From the NCBI GenBank assembly GCA_017412605.1, contig JAFPWY010000015.1:62001-126000 (forward strand): a stretch of DNA of 64,000 bases, written 5' to 3'. This stretch comes from Fibrobacter sp. GTDB lineage: Bacteria; Fibrobacterota; Fibrobacteria; Fibrobacterales; Fibrobacteraceae. Below the pieces are notes generated by a model that searched no databases, was not told the DNA's origin, and saw nothing but the letters and a program-made list of their open reading frames with translations. Of this stretch, positions 42,282-51,141 are shown in pieces. The position numbers were made by a program, and so were the translations under genes. Every line of letters starts with the position of its first letter. The stretch's first letter is position 1.

Positions 42282-43760
42282 CTAGAACTGCGTGATGAAT
42301 TCCCAGCCGGTTTCAGTTGTCCACACCTTGCCGTCTTCGCGGGGGTTGTATGAGTGACCGCCGTCGAATGTGCACCACTTCACGGGGAAGCGCGGGTCGA
42401 CCGTCTTGTAGTCGTAGCACACGTGCTTGTCGCCAGCGTATTCCTCCGCTTTTTCGCCCCTGGCGTCGGTGAAGTTCCCTTCGGCGTCAGGTATTCCGTT
42501 GTTCTTCAATATCCTGTCGCGGGAACTGCGTCCGAGCTCTGGCGTACAAAGTTCGTCGCTCATGCCGACGGTTCCCATCCATGCGATGGGGAGTCCCTTG
42601 TTCTTGGGGATGTAAATCACCATGTCCATGGTCGAGAATACCACCACGCCGCGCAGGCGGTGCTGGAAATCCTGTGCGAGTGCGTTGCTGAACATGGCGC
42701 CGAAACTGAACCCGATGGAGAACACGCGCGAAGTGTCGATGCAGAGGTTATCGTTCAGGTGGGTGAGGAACTCGTCGAAGAAGATGTGGTCCTTGTCATC
42801 GTAGCAGCGCCAAGGGTTGCTTGCTTCTTTCCCGGTTCTATCTGTTTCGGTAGTGTATCCGTGCGGCGCGACGAAGATGGTGTTCTCCTTGGCGCCCGGC
42901 TGGTTTCTGAATCCGTAGTAGGCTTCCCTCGTTGCCACGTTCTTGGCGGAACCGCCCATGTAGTGCATGCCGAACACGAGACGGTAGGGCTTGTTCTTGT
43001 CGTAATTCTCGGGCATAGTGAGGTAAATCTCGTGCTCGATGCCGCCACCGGTGAACATGAAGTTGTCCTTGAGCGTATTGTCCTTGCCGCAGCCCTTGCT
43101 CGGCGTGGGGGCATTCTTGAGCGCATAGCCGAATGCGTAGGTCCGTTCGTCGGCGGTCTTCGTGAGTTTCAGAGTTACCGCCGTGTCGAGGTTCGCTAGG
43201 GCGACTTTCAGGGGATCGAATCCTGTGGCGGAGACGCTGAGGGTGTCGCCTTCGCCAGGTTTCAGGAGTGCCTTGCCGCGATTTTGGCGGATGGCGCTGC
43301 TGAAACGGGTCCCGTTCGTGACGAAACGGACGGTCTCGACGGCGCTGCCGACGCGGACTTTCGCGAAGTAGGAGCCTGGGTCGGTCGCTCCCTGGCGCAG
43401 GTCCACCTGGCCCGAGCCGTGCAGTTCCTGGTAGAGAATCCGGTTGCCGACCATATCGAAGATGCTTACCTGCACCGGTGCATTGCTGCTCTGCGCAAAA
43501 CGGAGCACGCCGTCGACGATGTCGATGTGGCCGGGCTTGAAATTGCCGGAAAGTAGGGACTGCTGGTTGTCAGATTGGATGGAGAATTTGCCGTCTTGGT
43601 CTGTAGAGGTGGAATCTCCCGTAATCAGGAGCTTTACGAGCGCGCCAGGGACCGGTGTCCCTGCTTCGTCGGTTATGGTTCCGCTTAGCGTGAATGCGGA
43701 AGCCGCAGAGAATGTTGCCGCCAGCACAATTGGAAATATGAAAAAGATCGCTCTTTTCAT
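42282..43760 (-). CDS. Secreted esterase (CE1/feruloyl-esterase-like), copy A
   Basis: 492 residues. Signal peptide (~1-22); a CNA-B/carboxypeptidase-regulatory-like domain (~24-65, SGTITDEAGTPVPGALVKL); a segment like a C-terminal sorting domain but placed internally (~95-150, VSIFDMVGNRILYQ, VDLRQGATDPGSYFAKVRVG); then the esterase (~205-492). The nucleophile is Ser in IGFSFGAMF; MHYMGGSAK is the oxyanion region; acid and His are likely in MSDELC and FDGGHSYNP. Extracellular, probably acting on plant cell-wall esters; substrate not proved. Paralogue of the next gene upstream. Confidence 0.82.
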   Translation of the reverse strand: MKRAIFFIFPIVLAATFSAASAFTLSGTITDEAGTPVPGALVKLLITGDSTSTDQDGKFSIQSDNQQSLLSGNFKPGHIDIVDGVLRFAQSSNAPVQVSIFDMVGNRILYQELHGSGQVDLRQGATDPGSYFAKVRVGSAVETVRFVTNGTRFSSAIRQNRGKALLKPGEGDTLSVSATGFDPLKVALANLDTAVTLKLTKTADERTYAFGYALKNAPTPSKGCGKDNTLKDNFMFTGGGIEHEIYLTMPENYDKNKPYRLVFGMHYMGGSAKNVATREAYYGFRNQPGAKENTIFVAPHGYTTETDRTGKEASNPWRCYDDKDHIFFDEFLTHLNDNLCIDTSRVFSIGFSFGAMFSNALAQDFQHRLRGVVVFSTMDMVIYIPKNKGLPIAWMGTVGMSDELCTPELGRSSRDRILKNNGIPDAEGNFTDARGEKAEEYAGDKHVCYDYKTVDPRFPVKWCTFDGGHSYNPREDGKVWTTETGWEFITQF

Positions 43761-43900
43761 CTTCTGTCTCCTTCTCCAAGCCGTTTTTAGCTGCTGTTGG
43801 GCCTGTAGCTATTAATAATCAATATAATTTTTGAAACAAGCGATTTGTCAGGGTAAATTAAATTTTCCCAAATGCCGTTTTATAAGCAAAAAAGACAAAT

Positions 43901-43941
43901 AAAGGAAAAGTTCCCCCTGTTTTCAACAGAAGGGAACTTTA
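43901..43941 (-). terminator. Terminator after the second esterase gene
   Basis: AAAGTTCCC / GGGAACTTT stem with a 16-base loop that has its own CTGTTTTCAACAG pairing; T-rich after it on the minus strand. Confidence 0.7.
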
Positions 43942-43968
43942 GGTTGTTGGGGTTGGAGAGTTAAACTT

Positions 43969-45591
43969 TTAGAACTGCTCGAGGAACTTGTGGACCTCTT
44001 CGGGCACCCAGGTTTCCTGCCAGCCGGCACCGACTTCCATGCTGCCGTTGTCGTGGGCGGTCCACTGGTGTCCACCCGGCCAGCTGCACCACTTGACGGG
44101 GAAGCGCTCGTCGACTGTCGTGAAGTCGTAGCAGACGTGTCCGGTGTTGCCCTGGACTTCGGTGGGTTTTTCGCCGCTGGCGTCAGTGAACTTGCCGTCT
44201 GCACCGGCCTTGCCGTTGTTCTTCAGGATTCGCGGAAGGGCGCTTGTCTTGGCGGTGTTGTAATTGCAAACGCCGTCGTTCTTGCCATGCACACCCATCC
44301 ATGCAATCGGCTTGCCTGTATTTTTCGGGAGCCAGATGTTGTAGTCGGCCGTGGCGTAGACGGCTACAGCGCGGAGGCGGTCCTGCATGTGCTGGGCGAG
44401 AGAGTTCGTGAACATGGCGCCGAAGCTGAAGCCTGTTGCGAACACGCGTGTGGTGTCGATACAGTAGTTGTCAAACATCGTGGTAATCATCTGGTCGACG
44501 AAATCATGGTCTTCCTGTCCATTCCAGGTGCCGTTGTCGTTACCCTGCGGAGCGACGAAGATGTAGTCGCCGTTCTTGTCCAGTTGCTGCTGGCCATAGT
44601 ACGGGGTCGGATGGTCATAGTCCGGGTTGTGGTGCACGAAGTCTTCGGCGTGGCTACCCATGCAGTGGTTTGCGATGAGAAGCTTGTGGGCCTTGTTGTT
44701 GTCGTAGTTCTTCGGCAAGGTGATGAAGAACTGCCGATTCTTGCCGCCGACATTAAGGTTGAACTGTTCGCCGTTTTCGACTTTTTTGCCGGACCCTAAG
44801 GAAGAGCTCTTTCCGCAACCCTTACTCGGACGCGGAGAGTTCTTCAGCGCATAGCCGAATGCGAATGTCTGCTCGCCCGATCCGATATCGGAAGAGGATT
44901 CGGGAGCGATGGCGGACGAAGATGTGGGAGAAGAGGTGGGATTGGTTCCGGAGGAACTGGAGGTCGCTACGGGGGTGGTGCCGGCCTTCTTAAGTGTCAG
45001 CGCCAGCACGGTATCGAGATTGGGGAGATACACGCGGAGCGAATCGTAGCCCGTGGCGAGGACGCGGAGATTGCCGGAGTTGCCCTGCTTGATGAGGAAA
45101 AGCGCATTGCCTTGCTTGTTCTTGAAGGCGCTGCTGTAGTTGCCATTGGCAGTGAAGCGGACTGTCTGTTCTGCGCTGCCCATGCGGACGCGGGCGAGGT
45201 AGGCACCCTGGGCGCTGACGCCCTGGCGCAAATCCACCTTGCCGGAACCGGTGATGGAGTGGTTCAGAACCTGGTTGCCCATCATGTCAAAAATTCGAAT
45301 CTGTACGGGAGTGTTTCCGTCCTGTGCGAAATCCAGTACCCCGTCCTTGATGCTGATGAAACCCAGGTTTTGGCTTTGGGCGTGGATGGCGGTGGTGCTG
45401 TCGGTGAGCACAAACTGTCCTTGGGCATCGGTCACGGTGGACTTGAACATTTCAACGAGCGCAACGGTTGCTCCTTGAATCGGAAGACCGGCTTCGTCCT
45501 TAACGGTTCCGCTTACATTGTAGGCGAATGCCGAGGAACAAAAAAATGCCGCTACTGCGAGCGGGATGGCTGGGAAGAACACTTTTTTCAT
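43969..45591 (-). CDS. Secreted esterase (CE1/feruloyl-esterase-like), copy B
   Basis: 540 residues with the same domain order as copy A: signal peptide, CNA-B-like domain (SGTVKDEAGLPIQGATVAL), internal sorting-like segment (IRIFDMMGNQVLNHS, VDLRQGVSAQGAYLARVRMG), then a Ser-rich linker (~205-240, SSSSGTNPTSSPTSSSAI) not seen in A, then the esterase. Nucleophile Ser in TGFSFGAMF, acid Asp in HGKNDGVC, His in PGGHQW. FAFGYALKNSPRPSKGCGK opens the catalytic part in both copies. About 200 bases separate the two genes, each with its own terminator. Likely a tandem duplication. Confidence 0.83.
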   Translation of the reverse strand: MKKVFFPAIPLAVAAFFCSSAFAYNVSGTVKDEAGLPIQGATVALVEMFKSTVTDAQGQFVLTDSTTAIHAQSQNLGFISIKDGVLDFAQDGNTPVQIRIFDMMGNQVLNHSITGSGKVDLRQGVSAQGAYLARVRMGSAEQTVRFTANGNYSSAFKNKQGNALFLIKQGNSGNLRVLATGYDSLRVYLPNLDTVLALTLKKAGTTPVATSSSSGTNPTSSPTSSSAIAPESSSDIGSGEQTFAFGYALKNSPRPSKGCGKSSSLGSGKKVENGEQFNLNVGGKNRQFFITLPKNYDNNKAHKLLIANHCMGSHAEDFVHHNPDYDHPTPYYGQQQLDKNGDYIFVAPQGNDNGTWNGQEDHDFVDQMITTMFDNYCIDTTRVFATGFSFGAMFTNSLAQHMQDRLRAVAVYATADYNIWLPKNTGKPIAWMGVHGKNDGVCNYNTAKTSALPRILKNNGKAGADGKFTDASGEKPTEVQGNTGHVCYDFTTVDERFPVKWCSWPGGHQWTAHDNGSMEVGAGWQETWVPEEVHKFLEQF

Positions 45592-45757
45592 AACTACTCC
45601 TTTTTATGAAACCCATACAACCCTTGTTTAAACCAACTTCCTATAACATATATCGGGATTTGCCTTTTTTTTAATTCGGCGAGAGGGTGGGCATGGATAA
45701 ATCGTCCATAACCAAATGTTTACACTTGTGGCAATTCTGCAAAAATGGCTCAAAAAA

Positions 45758-45798
45758 AGAAAAAAAAAAGGGGGAAGGAGGTCCTAACTCCTTCCCCC
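45758..45798 (-). terminator. Strong terminator of hsp20
   Basis: Perfect 11-bp stem GGGGGAAGGAG / CTCCTTCCCCC with a seven-base loop; on the minus strand it is followed by about ten T. The rest of the 45592-45757 gap shows nothing else clear. Confidence 0.85.
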
Positions 45799-45840
45799 CG
45801 GATGGGGTGCAGTATGATGTTATATGAGGAGCAGTATTGC

Positions 45841-46221
45841 TTATTCAACAGTCAGTTTTCTGGCCGCGGCCTGCTGCTTTTTGGCGAGCGCGAACGACAG
45901 GACGCCATTTTCAAGGGAGACCTTGATTTTCTCGGTATCAATGTCGTCTGCCAGGCGGAAGCTGCGCTCGTAGGTGTACTTGCTGTCCTTGCGTGCGCGG
46001 GTGGCCTTGACTGTGATGATGTTCTTTTCGATCTGGATGTCCAAATCTTCTTTCTTGACGCCGGGCAGTTCCACTTCCAACATGAAACCGTTCTCTACCT
46101 CGTAGTAGTCGGCTTTGGGCGTGTAGGAGCATTCACCCTGCGCGTTGGAGGCGTTGTTGAGGCTGTCGAGGAAGTTCTGGATACCGTAGAAAGCTGTCGG
46201 GAAGAGTTGAGTGTTGATCAT
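45841..46221 (-). CDS. Hsp20 / alpha-crystallin small heat-shock protein
   Basis: 126 residues. The alpha-crystallin domain spans ~33-122: ADYYEVENGFMLEVELPGVKKEDLDIQIEKNIITVKA, YERSFRLADDIDTEKIKVSLENGVLSFALAK. N-terminal part short; the C-terminal IxI motif is not obvious (RKLTVE end). ATP-independent holdase in the cytoplasm. GGAGGTATTCCT precedes the ATG. The region upstream has a sigma-54 promoter consensus on the right strand; no CIRCE element is seen. Confidence 0.9.
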   Translation of the reverse strand: MINTQLFPTAFYGIQNFLDSLNNASNAQGECSYTPKADYYEVENGFMLEVELPGVKKEDLDIQIEKNIITVKATRARKDSKYTYERSFRLADDIDTEKIKVSLENGVLSFALAKKQQAAARKLTVE

Positions 46222-46290
46222 AGGAATACCTCCGTGTTTTTCGGGTCCCCGGCGTTCGCCGTGTGGCCCATTTGTTTTCGCTAGGGTATA

Positions 46291-46306
46291 TGCAAACGCC
46301 GTGCCA
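46291..46306 (-). promoter_or_regulatory. Sigma-54 promoter of hsp20
   Basis: On the minus strand TGGCACGGCGTTTGCA: the -24 GG and -12 GC are exactly ten bases apart, matching TGGCACG-N4-TTGCA in full. Transcription would start near 46280, about 60 bases before the hsp20 ATG. Confidence 0.65.
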
Positions 46307-46428
46307 AAGTGGGCCTTTGCAGGCGTTTTGGCGGAAAAAAGCCCAAAATTTTTTCAAAAATGTCGAAATTGGCTCAAAAAAGGCATTTTCGATGCTCCCG
46401 GATTTCCTGCGCATCTTGACCTATTTCA

Positions 46429-46455
46429 TAAAAAAACGGCGGTGTTGCACCGCCG
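46429..46455 (-). terminator. Terminator of the TolC-like gene
   Basis: CGGCGGTG-TTG-CACCGCCG stem followed by TTTTTTT on the minus strand. Confidence 0.8.
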
Positions 46456-46490
46456 AAACAGGGTTGTTTTTCAAAATGAATTGCGCGGGG

Positions 46491-47783
46491 CTAGTCCAGC
46501 TTTCCCTGGTACAGTTCCAGCATCTTCCTGGCGAGCAGGCTCGTGTACTTGGCGTTGGTCTGTGTAATCTGCGCTTTCTCGAGGTTGTTCTTTTGCGTGA
46601 GGTAGTCGGTGTAGGTGAGGGCGCCTGCGTTCCGCTGTTCTTCGGCGACCTGCAGGGCTTCGGCTTCGGCCTGCACCTGGAGCGTGGCGGCTTTCCACTG
46701 CATGTCGGCGCTGACGGCGTTGATGTGGAGTTTTTCTACGTTGTTCTCAATGTTCTTGGCGGTTTCCTGCATGCTGATTTGCGTCTCGGCCTCGGTGACC
46801 TGGGCCTGCAGCACCTTGTTGGTGGTCGCTCCGCCGTCGATGATGGGAATGTTGATGCCGAGCGATATGGAGTTCTGCCATCCGTTCTTGAGCTGGCGGC
46901 CGTAGCGGTCGGATTCCCAGGCCTGGAGGCCCGTGCTGGAGTTCGCCCCGAGGGTCACGGTAATGGAGCTTGCCTTGCCGGCGACCTGGGTGCTTTTCTT
47001 AGCGGCCTTGACGGACACGCTGTCGGACTTGAGACCTGGATGCGATTCCTTGGCCGTCTTTCTGAGATCGTCGAGTGTCGGCAACGGGGGAAGCGAGTCG
47101 GGACTGTCGATGTTGCTCTCGGGGGCCGAGATTTCGAATTCCTCGCTGTCGCCCAGCTCGAGTAGCTGCCGGAGCGCCGTCTTCGCGCTGTTGACGGAAA
47201 GCTGTGCCGAAAGCTGAGCCACCTGCTTCTGCAGTACGTTGGACTGGCTCTGGGTGAGTTCCTTCTTGGTGATGGAGCCCGCTTCGTAGAGCTTGCCGTA
47301 ATGTTCGAATTCCGCCTGGGACAGTTCGACGGATGCGTTTGCCGTGCGCAGGTTCTCCATGGCGGCAAGCAGCGACATGTAGGCGTTCAAGACGCTTTCC
47401 TGTACGGAACGTTCGGTCTGCTTGGTCGAAAGGGCTGTGGCCTCTTTAGAAAGCTGGCTTGCCTCGACGTTCAGGCTGGTGGCCCCGCCATCCCAGATGG
47501 TGTACGAACCGGAAATGCCGAGGTTCAGGCGGTAGTGGTCTCCGTCGTCAACGAACGGGTGGTCGTAGAGGGTGTTCTGGATGCTGGCGCTTACGGTCGG
47601 GTGGTTGCCCGTCTTGGCCTGCTTTACGCTGATGTCCGCCTTCTGTTCGCGGAGCTTGGCCGTTTCCAGCGAGAGGCTCTTTTCCTTGGCCTGCTTGAGG
47701 CAGTCCGCAAGCGTCCATGTGCCGCCGAAGGCGGCTGTTGCCGGGACCAGGAACCCAAGAAGAATCGCTATTTTCGTATTCAT
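46491..47783 (-). CDS. TolC-family outer-membrane factor
   Basis: 430 residues. Signal peptide (~1-21), then the duplicated helical/barrel layout of TolC: TWTLADCLKQAKEKSLSLE near the start, LNLGISGSYTIWDGGATSLN, then in the second half SISLGINIPIIDGGATTNKVLQAQ (the paired GG turn strands) and a final NAGALTYTDYLTQKNNLEKAQ. It would form the outer-membrane duct of an efflux or type I secretion system. No membrane-fusion or inner-membrane pump gene is adjacent, so the partner is unknown. Confidence 0.88.
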   Translation of the reverse strand: MNTKIAILLGFLVPATAAFGGTWTLADCLKQAKEKSLSLETAKLREQKADISVKQAKTGNHPTVSASIQNTLYDHPFVDDGDHYRLNLGISGSYTIWDGGATSLNVEASQLSKEATALSTKQTERSVQESVLNAYMSLLAAMENLRTANASVELSQAEFEHYGKLYEAGSITKKELTQSQSNVLQKQVAQLSAQLSVNSAKTALRQLLELGDSEEFEISAPESNIDSPDSLPPLPTLDDLRKTAKESHPGLKSDSVSVKAAKKSTQVAGKASSITVTLGANSSTGLQAWESDRYGRQLKNGWQNSISLGINIPIIDGGATTNKVLQAQVTEAETQISMQETAKNIENNVEKLHINAVSADMQWKAATLQVQAEAEALQVAEEQRNAGALTYTDYLTQKNNLEKAQITQTNAKYTSLLARKMLELYQGKLD

Positions 47784-47868
47784 GCCGTTTAGATGCCTCT
47801 CTGCGCGGTTGCGTTGCGTGTGCGGGGGAAAATAGCAATATTTTGTATGGGGGAAATGGAAGGGAAAA

Positions 47869-47896
47869 ACAAAAGCCGCCTTTGCGGGGCGGCCTT
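47869..47896 (-). terminator. Terminator of tRNA-Val
   Basis: GCCGCC / GGCGGC stem with a seven-base loop and T-run on the minus strand, directly after the tRNA. Confidence 0.75.
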
Positions 47897-47900
47897 TTCG

Positions 47901-47975
47901 TGGACGGTACTGGATTTGAACCAGTGACCTCTGCCGTGTGAAAGCAGCGCTCTAAACCAACTGAGCTAACCGTCC
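47901..47975 (-). tRNA. tRNA-Val (CAC)
   Basis: 75-nt cloverleaf on the minus strand: acceptor GGACGGT/ACCGTCC, D arm GCTC...GAGC, anticodon stem CTGCT/GGCAG (one G-U) with loop TTCACAC (anticodon CAC), T arm ACTGG-TTCAAAT-CCAGT, discriminator A. CCA is not encoded. Confidence 0.93.
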
Positions 47976-48009
47976 GAGGTGGGTGCAAATATATAAAAGA
48001 ATATTTGAG

Positions 48010-48170
48010 ATGTCAAGGGGATATTAGTTATGAGGTCGGGCTTTAGCCCTTTGAGGCTTGAGGTCGCTCGTTATCACTCGCTTTGAGCTATAATATCGCA
48101 CCAAAGGTGCCTAATTTTTTGCTCAGAGCCACGCATAAGCGTGGCGACCTCATCCCTCATAGCTCAAAGC
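48010..48170. repeat. Heptamer-type repeat array with palindromes
   Basis: TGAGGTCGGGCTTTAGCCC, TTGAGGCTTGAGGTCGC and GCTCATAGCTC-type units, with small palindromes (caccaaaggtg, ccacgcataagcgtgg). No gene. Same family as 16852 and 53599. Confidence 0.7.
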
Positions 48171-48635
48171 TTATAGAAACTTATCTTCGGCGGCGCGGAG
48201 GATGGTGAGGAACTCGGACGGGGTCTTTGCCTCGATGAGGTCCTTGCGCACGGTTCCGTCGGCAAGCAGGCGGCTTACGGAGGACAGCGCCTTGAGGTGC
48301 GGTCCCACGGTGTTGCCCGGGCTTACGATGAGGATGATCAGGTAGACCGGCTCCCCGTCGAAGGACTCGAAATCCAGGCCCTTTTCGACGGTGGCTGCCA
48401 CCATGCACATGCGGTCGACGTAGTCGATTTTGGCGTGCGGCACGGCGAGCCCGCATCCGATACCGGTGGAACGGCTCTTCTCGCGGTTCCAGACGGCTTC
48501 GAATATCTCGTCCCTGTGTTCCAGTTTGTAGGCACTGCAGAGCGTGTCCACCAGCTCGTTCAGGATGGCCTCCTTGGTCTGGCTGGCAGAGTTGATCAAG
48601 ATGCAGTTGTCAACAAATCTTTCGGAAAGTCTCAT
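48171..48635 (-). CDS. PTS EIIA domain protein (PtsN/fructose type)
   Basis: 154 residues from the ATG at 48635, which has AAGAGG upstream; the frame from 48677 is longer but lacks support. Single PTS EIIA type-2 domain: TKEAILNELVDTLC, then CGLAVPHAKIDYVD with phospho-accepting His67, and LIILIVSPGNTVGPHLKALS. Stand-alone EIIA of this type often works in regulation (PtsN-like) rather than in sugar uptake. No HPr or EI gene is nearby. Confidence 0.87.
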   Translation of the reverse strand: MRLSERFVDNCILINSASQTKEAILNELVDTLCSAYKLEHRDEIFEAVWNREKSRSTGIGCGLAVPHAKIDYVDRMCMVAATVEKGLDFESFDGEPVYLIILIVSPGNTVGPHLKALSSVSRLLADGTVRKDLIEAKTPSEFLTILRAAEDKFL

Positions 48636-48753
48636 ATGGTGAAACCTCTTATATTGTTCAGTTTGATATTTTAGCAAAAAAAATGCTTTTTGACGAGGTT
48701 TTTACGAGAAAATACTCAAATGTGCCAAAATTGTAGCATGAAAGTAGGCAAAT

Positions 48754-49536
48754 TTACTCAAATTTGTTCAAAAACGCCGCTATGTCGTTTTCGGAAGCAA
48801 AATTGTCGAGGGCGTCAATAGCTTTTTTCATGGTCAGGACGTCAATCTGTCCGGGGGCGGCGCAAGCCTCTATGGAACCGTAAGTAAGGTTTGCTCCTTC
48901 GTGGAGCGACCATATCCTGGAGGGCATGCCTGTTTTGCCCATGCCGAAGGCGGCGAACATTTCAAAATTTTTCGCATTCTTGCTTGCGAACTGATAAAGC
49001 CTCTGGCAGTCCGTGGGACCATTGCTCATGGCGGCAATCTTGAGCCCTGCGGCCTTGACCCGCTGGGCGTCCTGCGCGAACTTTTTCAACTCGAGGAGTG
49101 TGGGGATGCGTACAAAGTTGTGCTCCGAGACGATGATGCGCGTGCCGCGTGGCTTGGCGAGTTCGGCCAGGGCGCCGTAGTCGTGGAGACAGTCGCGTTC
49201 CAGGTCCATCCATTCGGGAACATCCGGTGCGGCGAAGATGGACTGCCACAGTGCGGGTCTTTCCACGGCGCTGTCGTCGGGGAAAGTCCCGCCGTCGCGG
49301 GCAAGCCGGACAGTTCCGATTTGTGCCGATTCGGGGGCGAGCTTGCGGACGCGGGTGGATAGTTCCGGCCATATTCCCTTCTCGAACCAGTCGTAGCGGA
49401 TTTCGAGCATGTCGCAGGCTTGCAGGTCCATGACCACCGGGCTGATCGGGTCGGCCTCGGCTGCAGAAAGCACCTGCGGACTCACGAGCCCGACCAGGTT
49501 CTTCTTCTGTGCTTTGCTTGCGTCATCTCTTTGCAT
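48754..49536 (-). CDS. aroD: 3-Dehydroquinate dehydratase, type I
   Basis: 260 residues. Third step of the shikimate pathway. EIRYDWF, QIGTVRLARDGGTFP, IIVSEHNF (general base His139), GLKIAAMSN (Schiff-base Lys166), FGMGKTGMPSRIWS and LTYGSIEACAAPGQI are all present as in type I enzymes. The family members are usually ~225-255 residues; here the N-terminus is slightly longer. The stop is 80-120 bases from the PTS gene start; each may have its own promoter. Confidence 0.92.
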   Translation of the reverse strand: MQRDDASKAQKKNLVGLVSPQVLSAAEADPISPVVMDLQACDMLEIRYDWFEKGIWPELSTRVRKLAPESAQIGTVRLARDGGTFPDDSAVERPALWQSIFAAPDVPEWMDLERDCLHDYGALAELAKPRGTRIIVSEHNFVRIPTLLELKKFAQDAQRVKAAGLKIAAMSNGPTDCQRLYQFASKNAKNFEMFAAFGMGKTGMPSRIWSLHEGANLTYGSIEACAAPGQIDVLTMKKAIDALDNFASENDIAAFLNKFE

Positions 49537-49633
49537 GCCGCAAAGATACTAAAAAAGGCGCCCCGACAGGGCTGTGGCCCGGCCCCGTGCCCGTGAAATT
49601 GCTAACTTGTCGCTGAACAGAAAAGGATAACCT

Positions 49634-50215
49634 ATGGCAGATTGCAAAGACAAAAATGAGAAGCAGACTCCGGATTTTTTGAAGAAGGCCGAGGAGTTCC
49701 TGTCCTCGAAACGCCGCATCTTTTTGTGGGGTGCAGTCGATGACGAGAGCGCATCGAAGATTGTACAGCAGCTTTTGTATCTGGATTCCCTGAACCACGA
49801 CGACATCGTGCTTTTCATCAATAGCCCGGGTGGCGTCATCAGCAGCGGCCTTGCCATTTACGACTGCATGAACGCCATCAAGAGCGACGTGGTCACGGTA
49901 TGTTGCGGTCAGGCAGCTTCCATGGGTGCCGTGCTCCTGACTGCCGGTGCGAAGGGCAAGCGCTGTGCATGGCCGAATGCCCGCATCATGATTCACCAGC
50001 CGCTCATTCACGGCGAAATCGTCGCCCCGGCGAGCGACATCCAGATCCAGGCCGAAGAGATGCTGCGCATCCGCGGAATCACGGGCAAGATCCTTGCCGA
50101 AACGACCGGACACACCATCGAGGAAATCGACCGCGATACGGAACGCGATAACTTCATGTCGGCGGAAGAGGCTAAGGCCTACGGTCTTGTGGACAAAGTC
50201 GAGAGTCTTATCTGA
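49634..50215 (+). CDS. clpP: ATP-dependent Clp protease proteolytic subunit
   Basis: 193 residues. Catalytic triad Ser96 (GQAASMGA), His121 (RIMIHQPL) and Asp172 (DRDTERDNFM). INSPGGVISSGLAIYD is the substrate-binding strand. It is not followed by clpX here but by ftsY with a one-base overlap (TGATG), an unusual pairing; a second ClpP elsewhere in the genome is possible but not visible. Start ATG at 49634 follows AAAGGATAACC. Confidence 0.95.
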   Translation: MADCKDKNEKQTPDFLKKAEEFLSSKRRIFLWGAVDDESASKIVQQLLYLDSLNHDDIVLFINSPGGVISSGLAIYDCMNAIKSDVVTVCCGQAASMGAVLLTAGAKGKRCAWPNARIMIHQPLIHGEIVAPASDIQIQAEEMLRIRGITGKILAETTGHTIEEIDRDTERDNFMSAEEAKAYGLVDKVESLI

Positions 50216-51135
50216 TGGGCTTGTTTTCTGCGATAAAGAAGGGTCTTTCCAAGACCCGTGACGCCTTGGTGGGCGAGCTCAAGGGCATTGTCGGTGCCGG
50301 CAAGATTACCGACGACACTTTGGAAGAGCTCGAAGAACACCTGATCAAGGCTGACGTGGGCGTTGAGGCTGCGTTCCTTTTGACGGATGCCCTCCGTGAG
50401 AACGCCCTCGGCAAGTCGCTTACGACGGAGCAGGTGCTCGACATCATGCGAAACGAGGCCGAACGTCTCCTGAAGGACCCGCCGCCGTTTGAACTCAAGG
50501 GCAAACCGCACGTGGTGCTTGTCATCGGCGTGAATGGTGCCGGCAAGACCACGACTATCGGTAAGCTTGCCGCCCGCTGGATAAACGAGGGCAAGAAGGT
50601 GATGATCGCCGCCTGCGATACGTTCCGTGCCGCGGCCATCGACCAGCTCGAAACTTGGGCGCAGCGCAGCGGTGCCGAGTTCGTGAAACACCAGGAAGGC
50701 AGCGATCCGGCTGCGGTCGCCTACGATGCTTGCCAGGCTGCCGTCGCCCGTGGTTGCGACATCCTGATTGTCGATACCGCCGGGCGCCTCCACAACAAGG
50801 ACTACTTGATGGAGGAACTCAAGAAGATTGTCCGCGTGATGAAGAAGGTGAATCCGGACTTCCCGCAAGACATGTGGCTCGTGATTGACGGAAATACCGG
50901 ACAGAACACCATCAACCAGACGAAGATTTTCAACCAGAGCTTCCCGCTCACGGGCCTCGTGGTGACCAAGCTCGACGGCACGGCGCGTGGCGGTTCGGTC
51001 CTTTCCATCACGAGCTCGCTACAGATTCCTATCCGCTGGGTGGGCATGGGCGAACAGATTGACCAGCTCGTGGAATTCAACAAGCGCGAATATATCGACG
51101 GTCTTTTCGAGAATGCGCTCGAAGAGGCGAGGTAG
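50215..51135 (+). CDS. ftsY: Signal recognition particle receptor FtsY
   Basis: 306 residues: N domain (~1-90) and G domain with GVNGAGKTTTIGK (P-loop), DTFRAAAIDQLETWAQR, LIVDTAGRLH, TKLDGTARGG and GMGEQIDQLVEFNKREYIDGLF. The long acidic A domain of E. coli FtsY is missing, as in many other bacteria. It brings ribosome-SRP complexes to SecYEG. Coupled to clpP by a one-base overlap, and followed within seven bases by a lipoprotein gene. Confidence 0.96.
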   Translation: MGLFSAIKKGLSKTRDALVGELKGIVGAGKITDDTLEELEEHLIKADVGVEAAFLLTDALRENALGKSLTTEQVLDIMRNEAERLLKDPPPFELKGKPHVVLVIGVNGAGKTTTIGKLAARWINEGKKVMIAACDTFRAAAIDQLETWAQRSGAEFVKHQEGSDPAAVAYDACQAAVARGCDILIVDTAGRLHNKDYLMEELKKIVRVMKKVNPDFPQDMWLVIDGNTGQNTINQTKIFNQSFPLTGLVVTKLDGTARGGSVLSITSSLQIPIRWVGMGEQIDQLVEFNKREYIDGLFENALEEAR

Positions 51136-51141
51136 CTAAAA

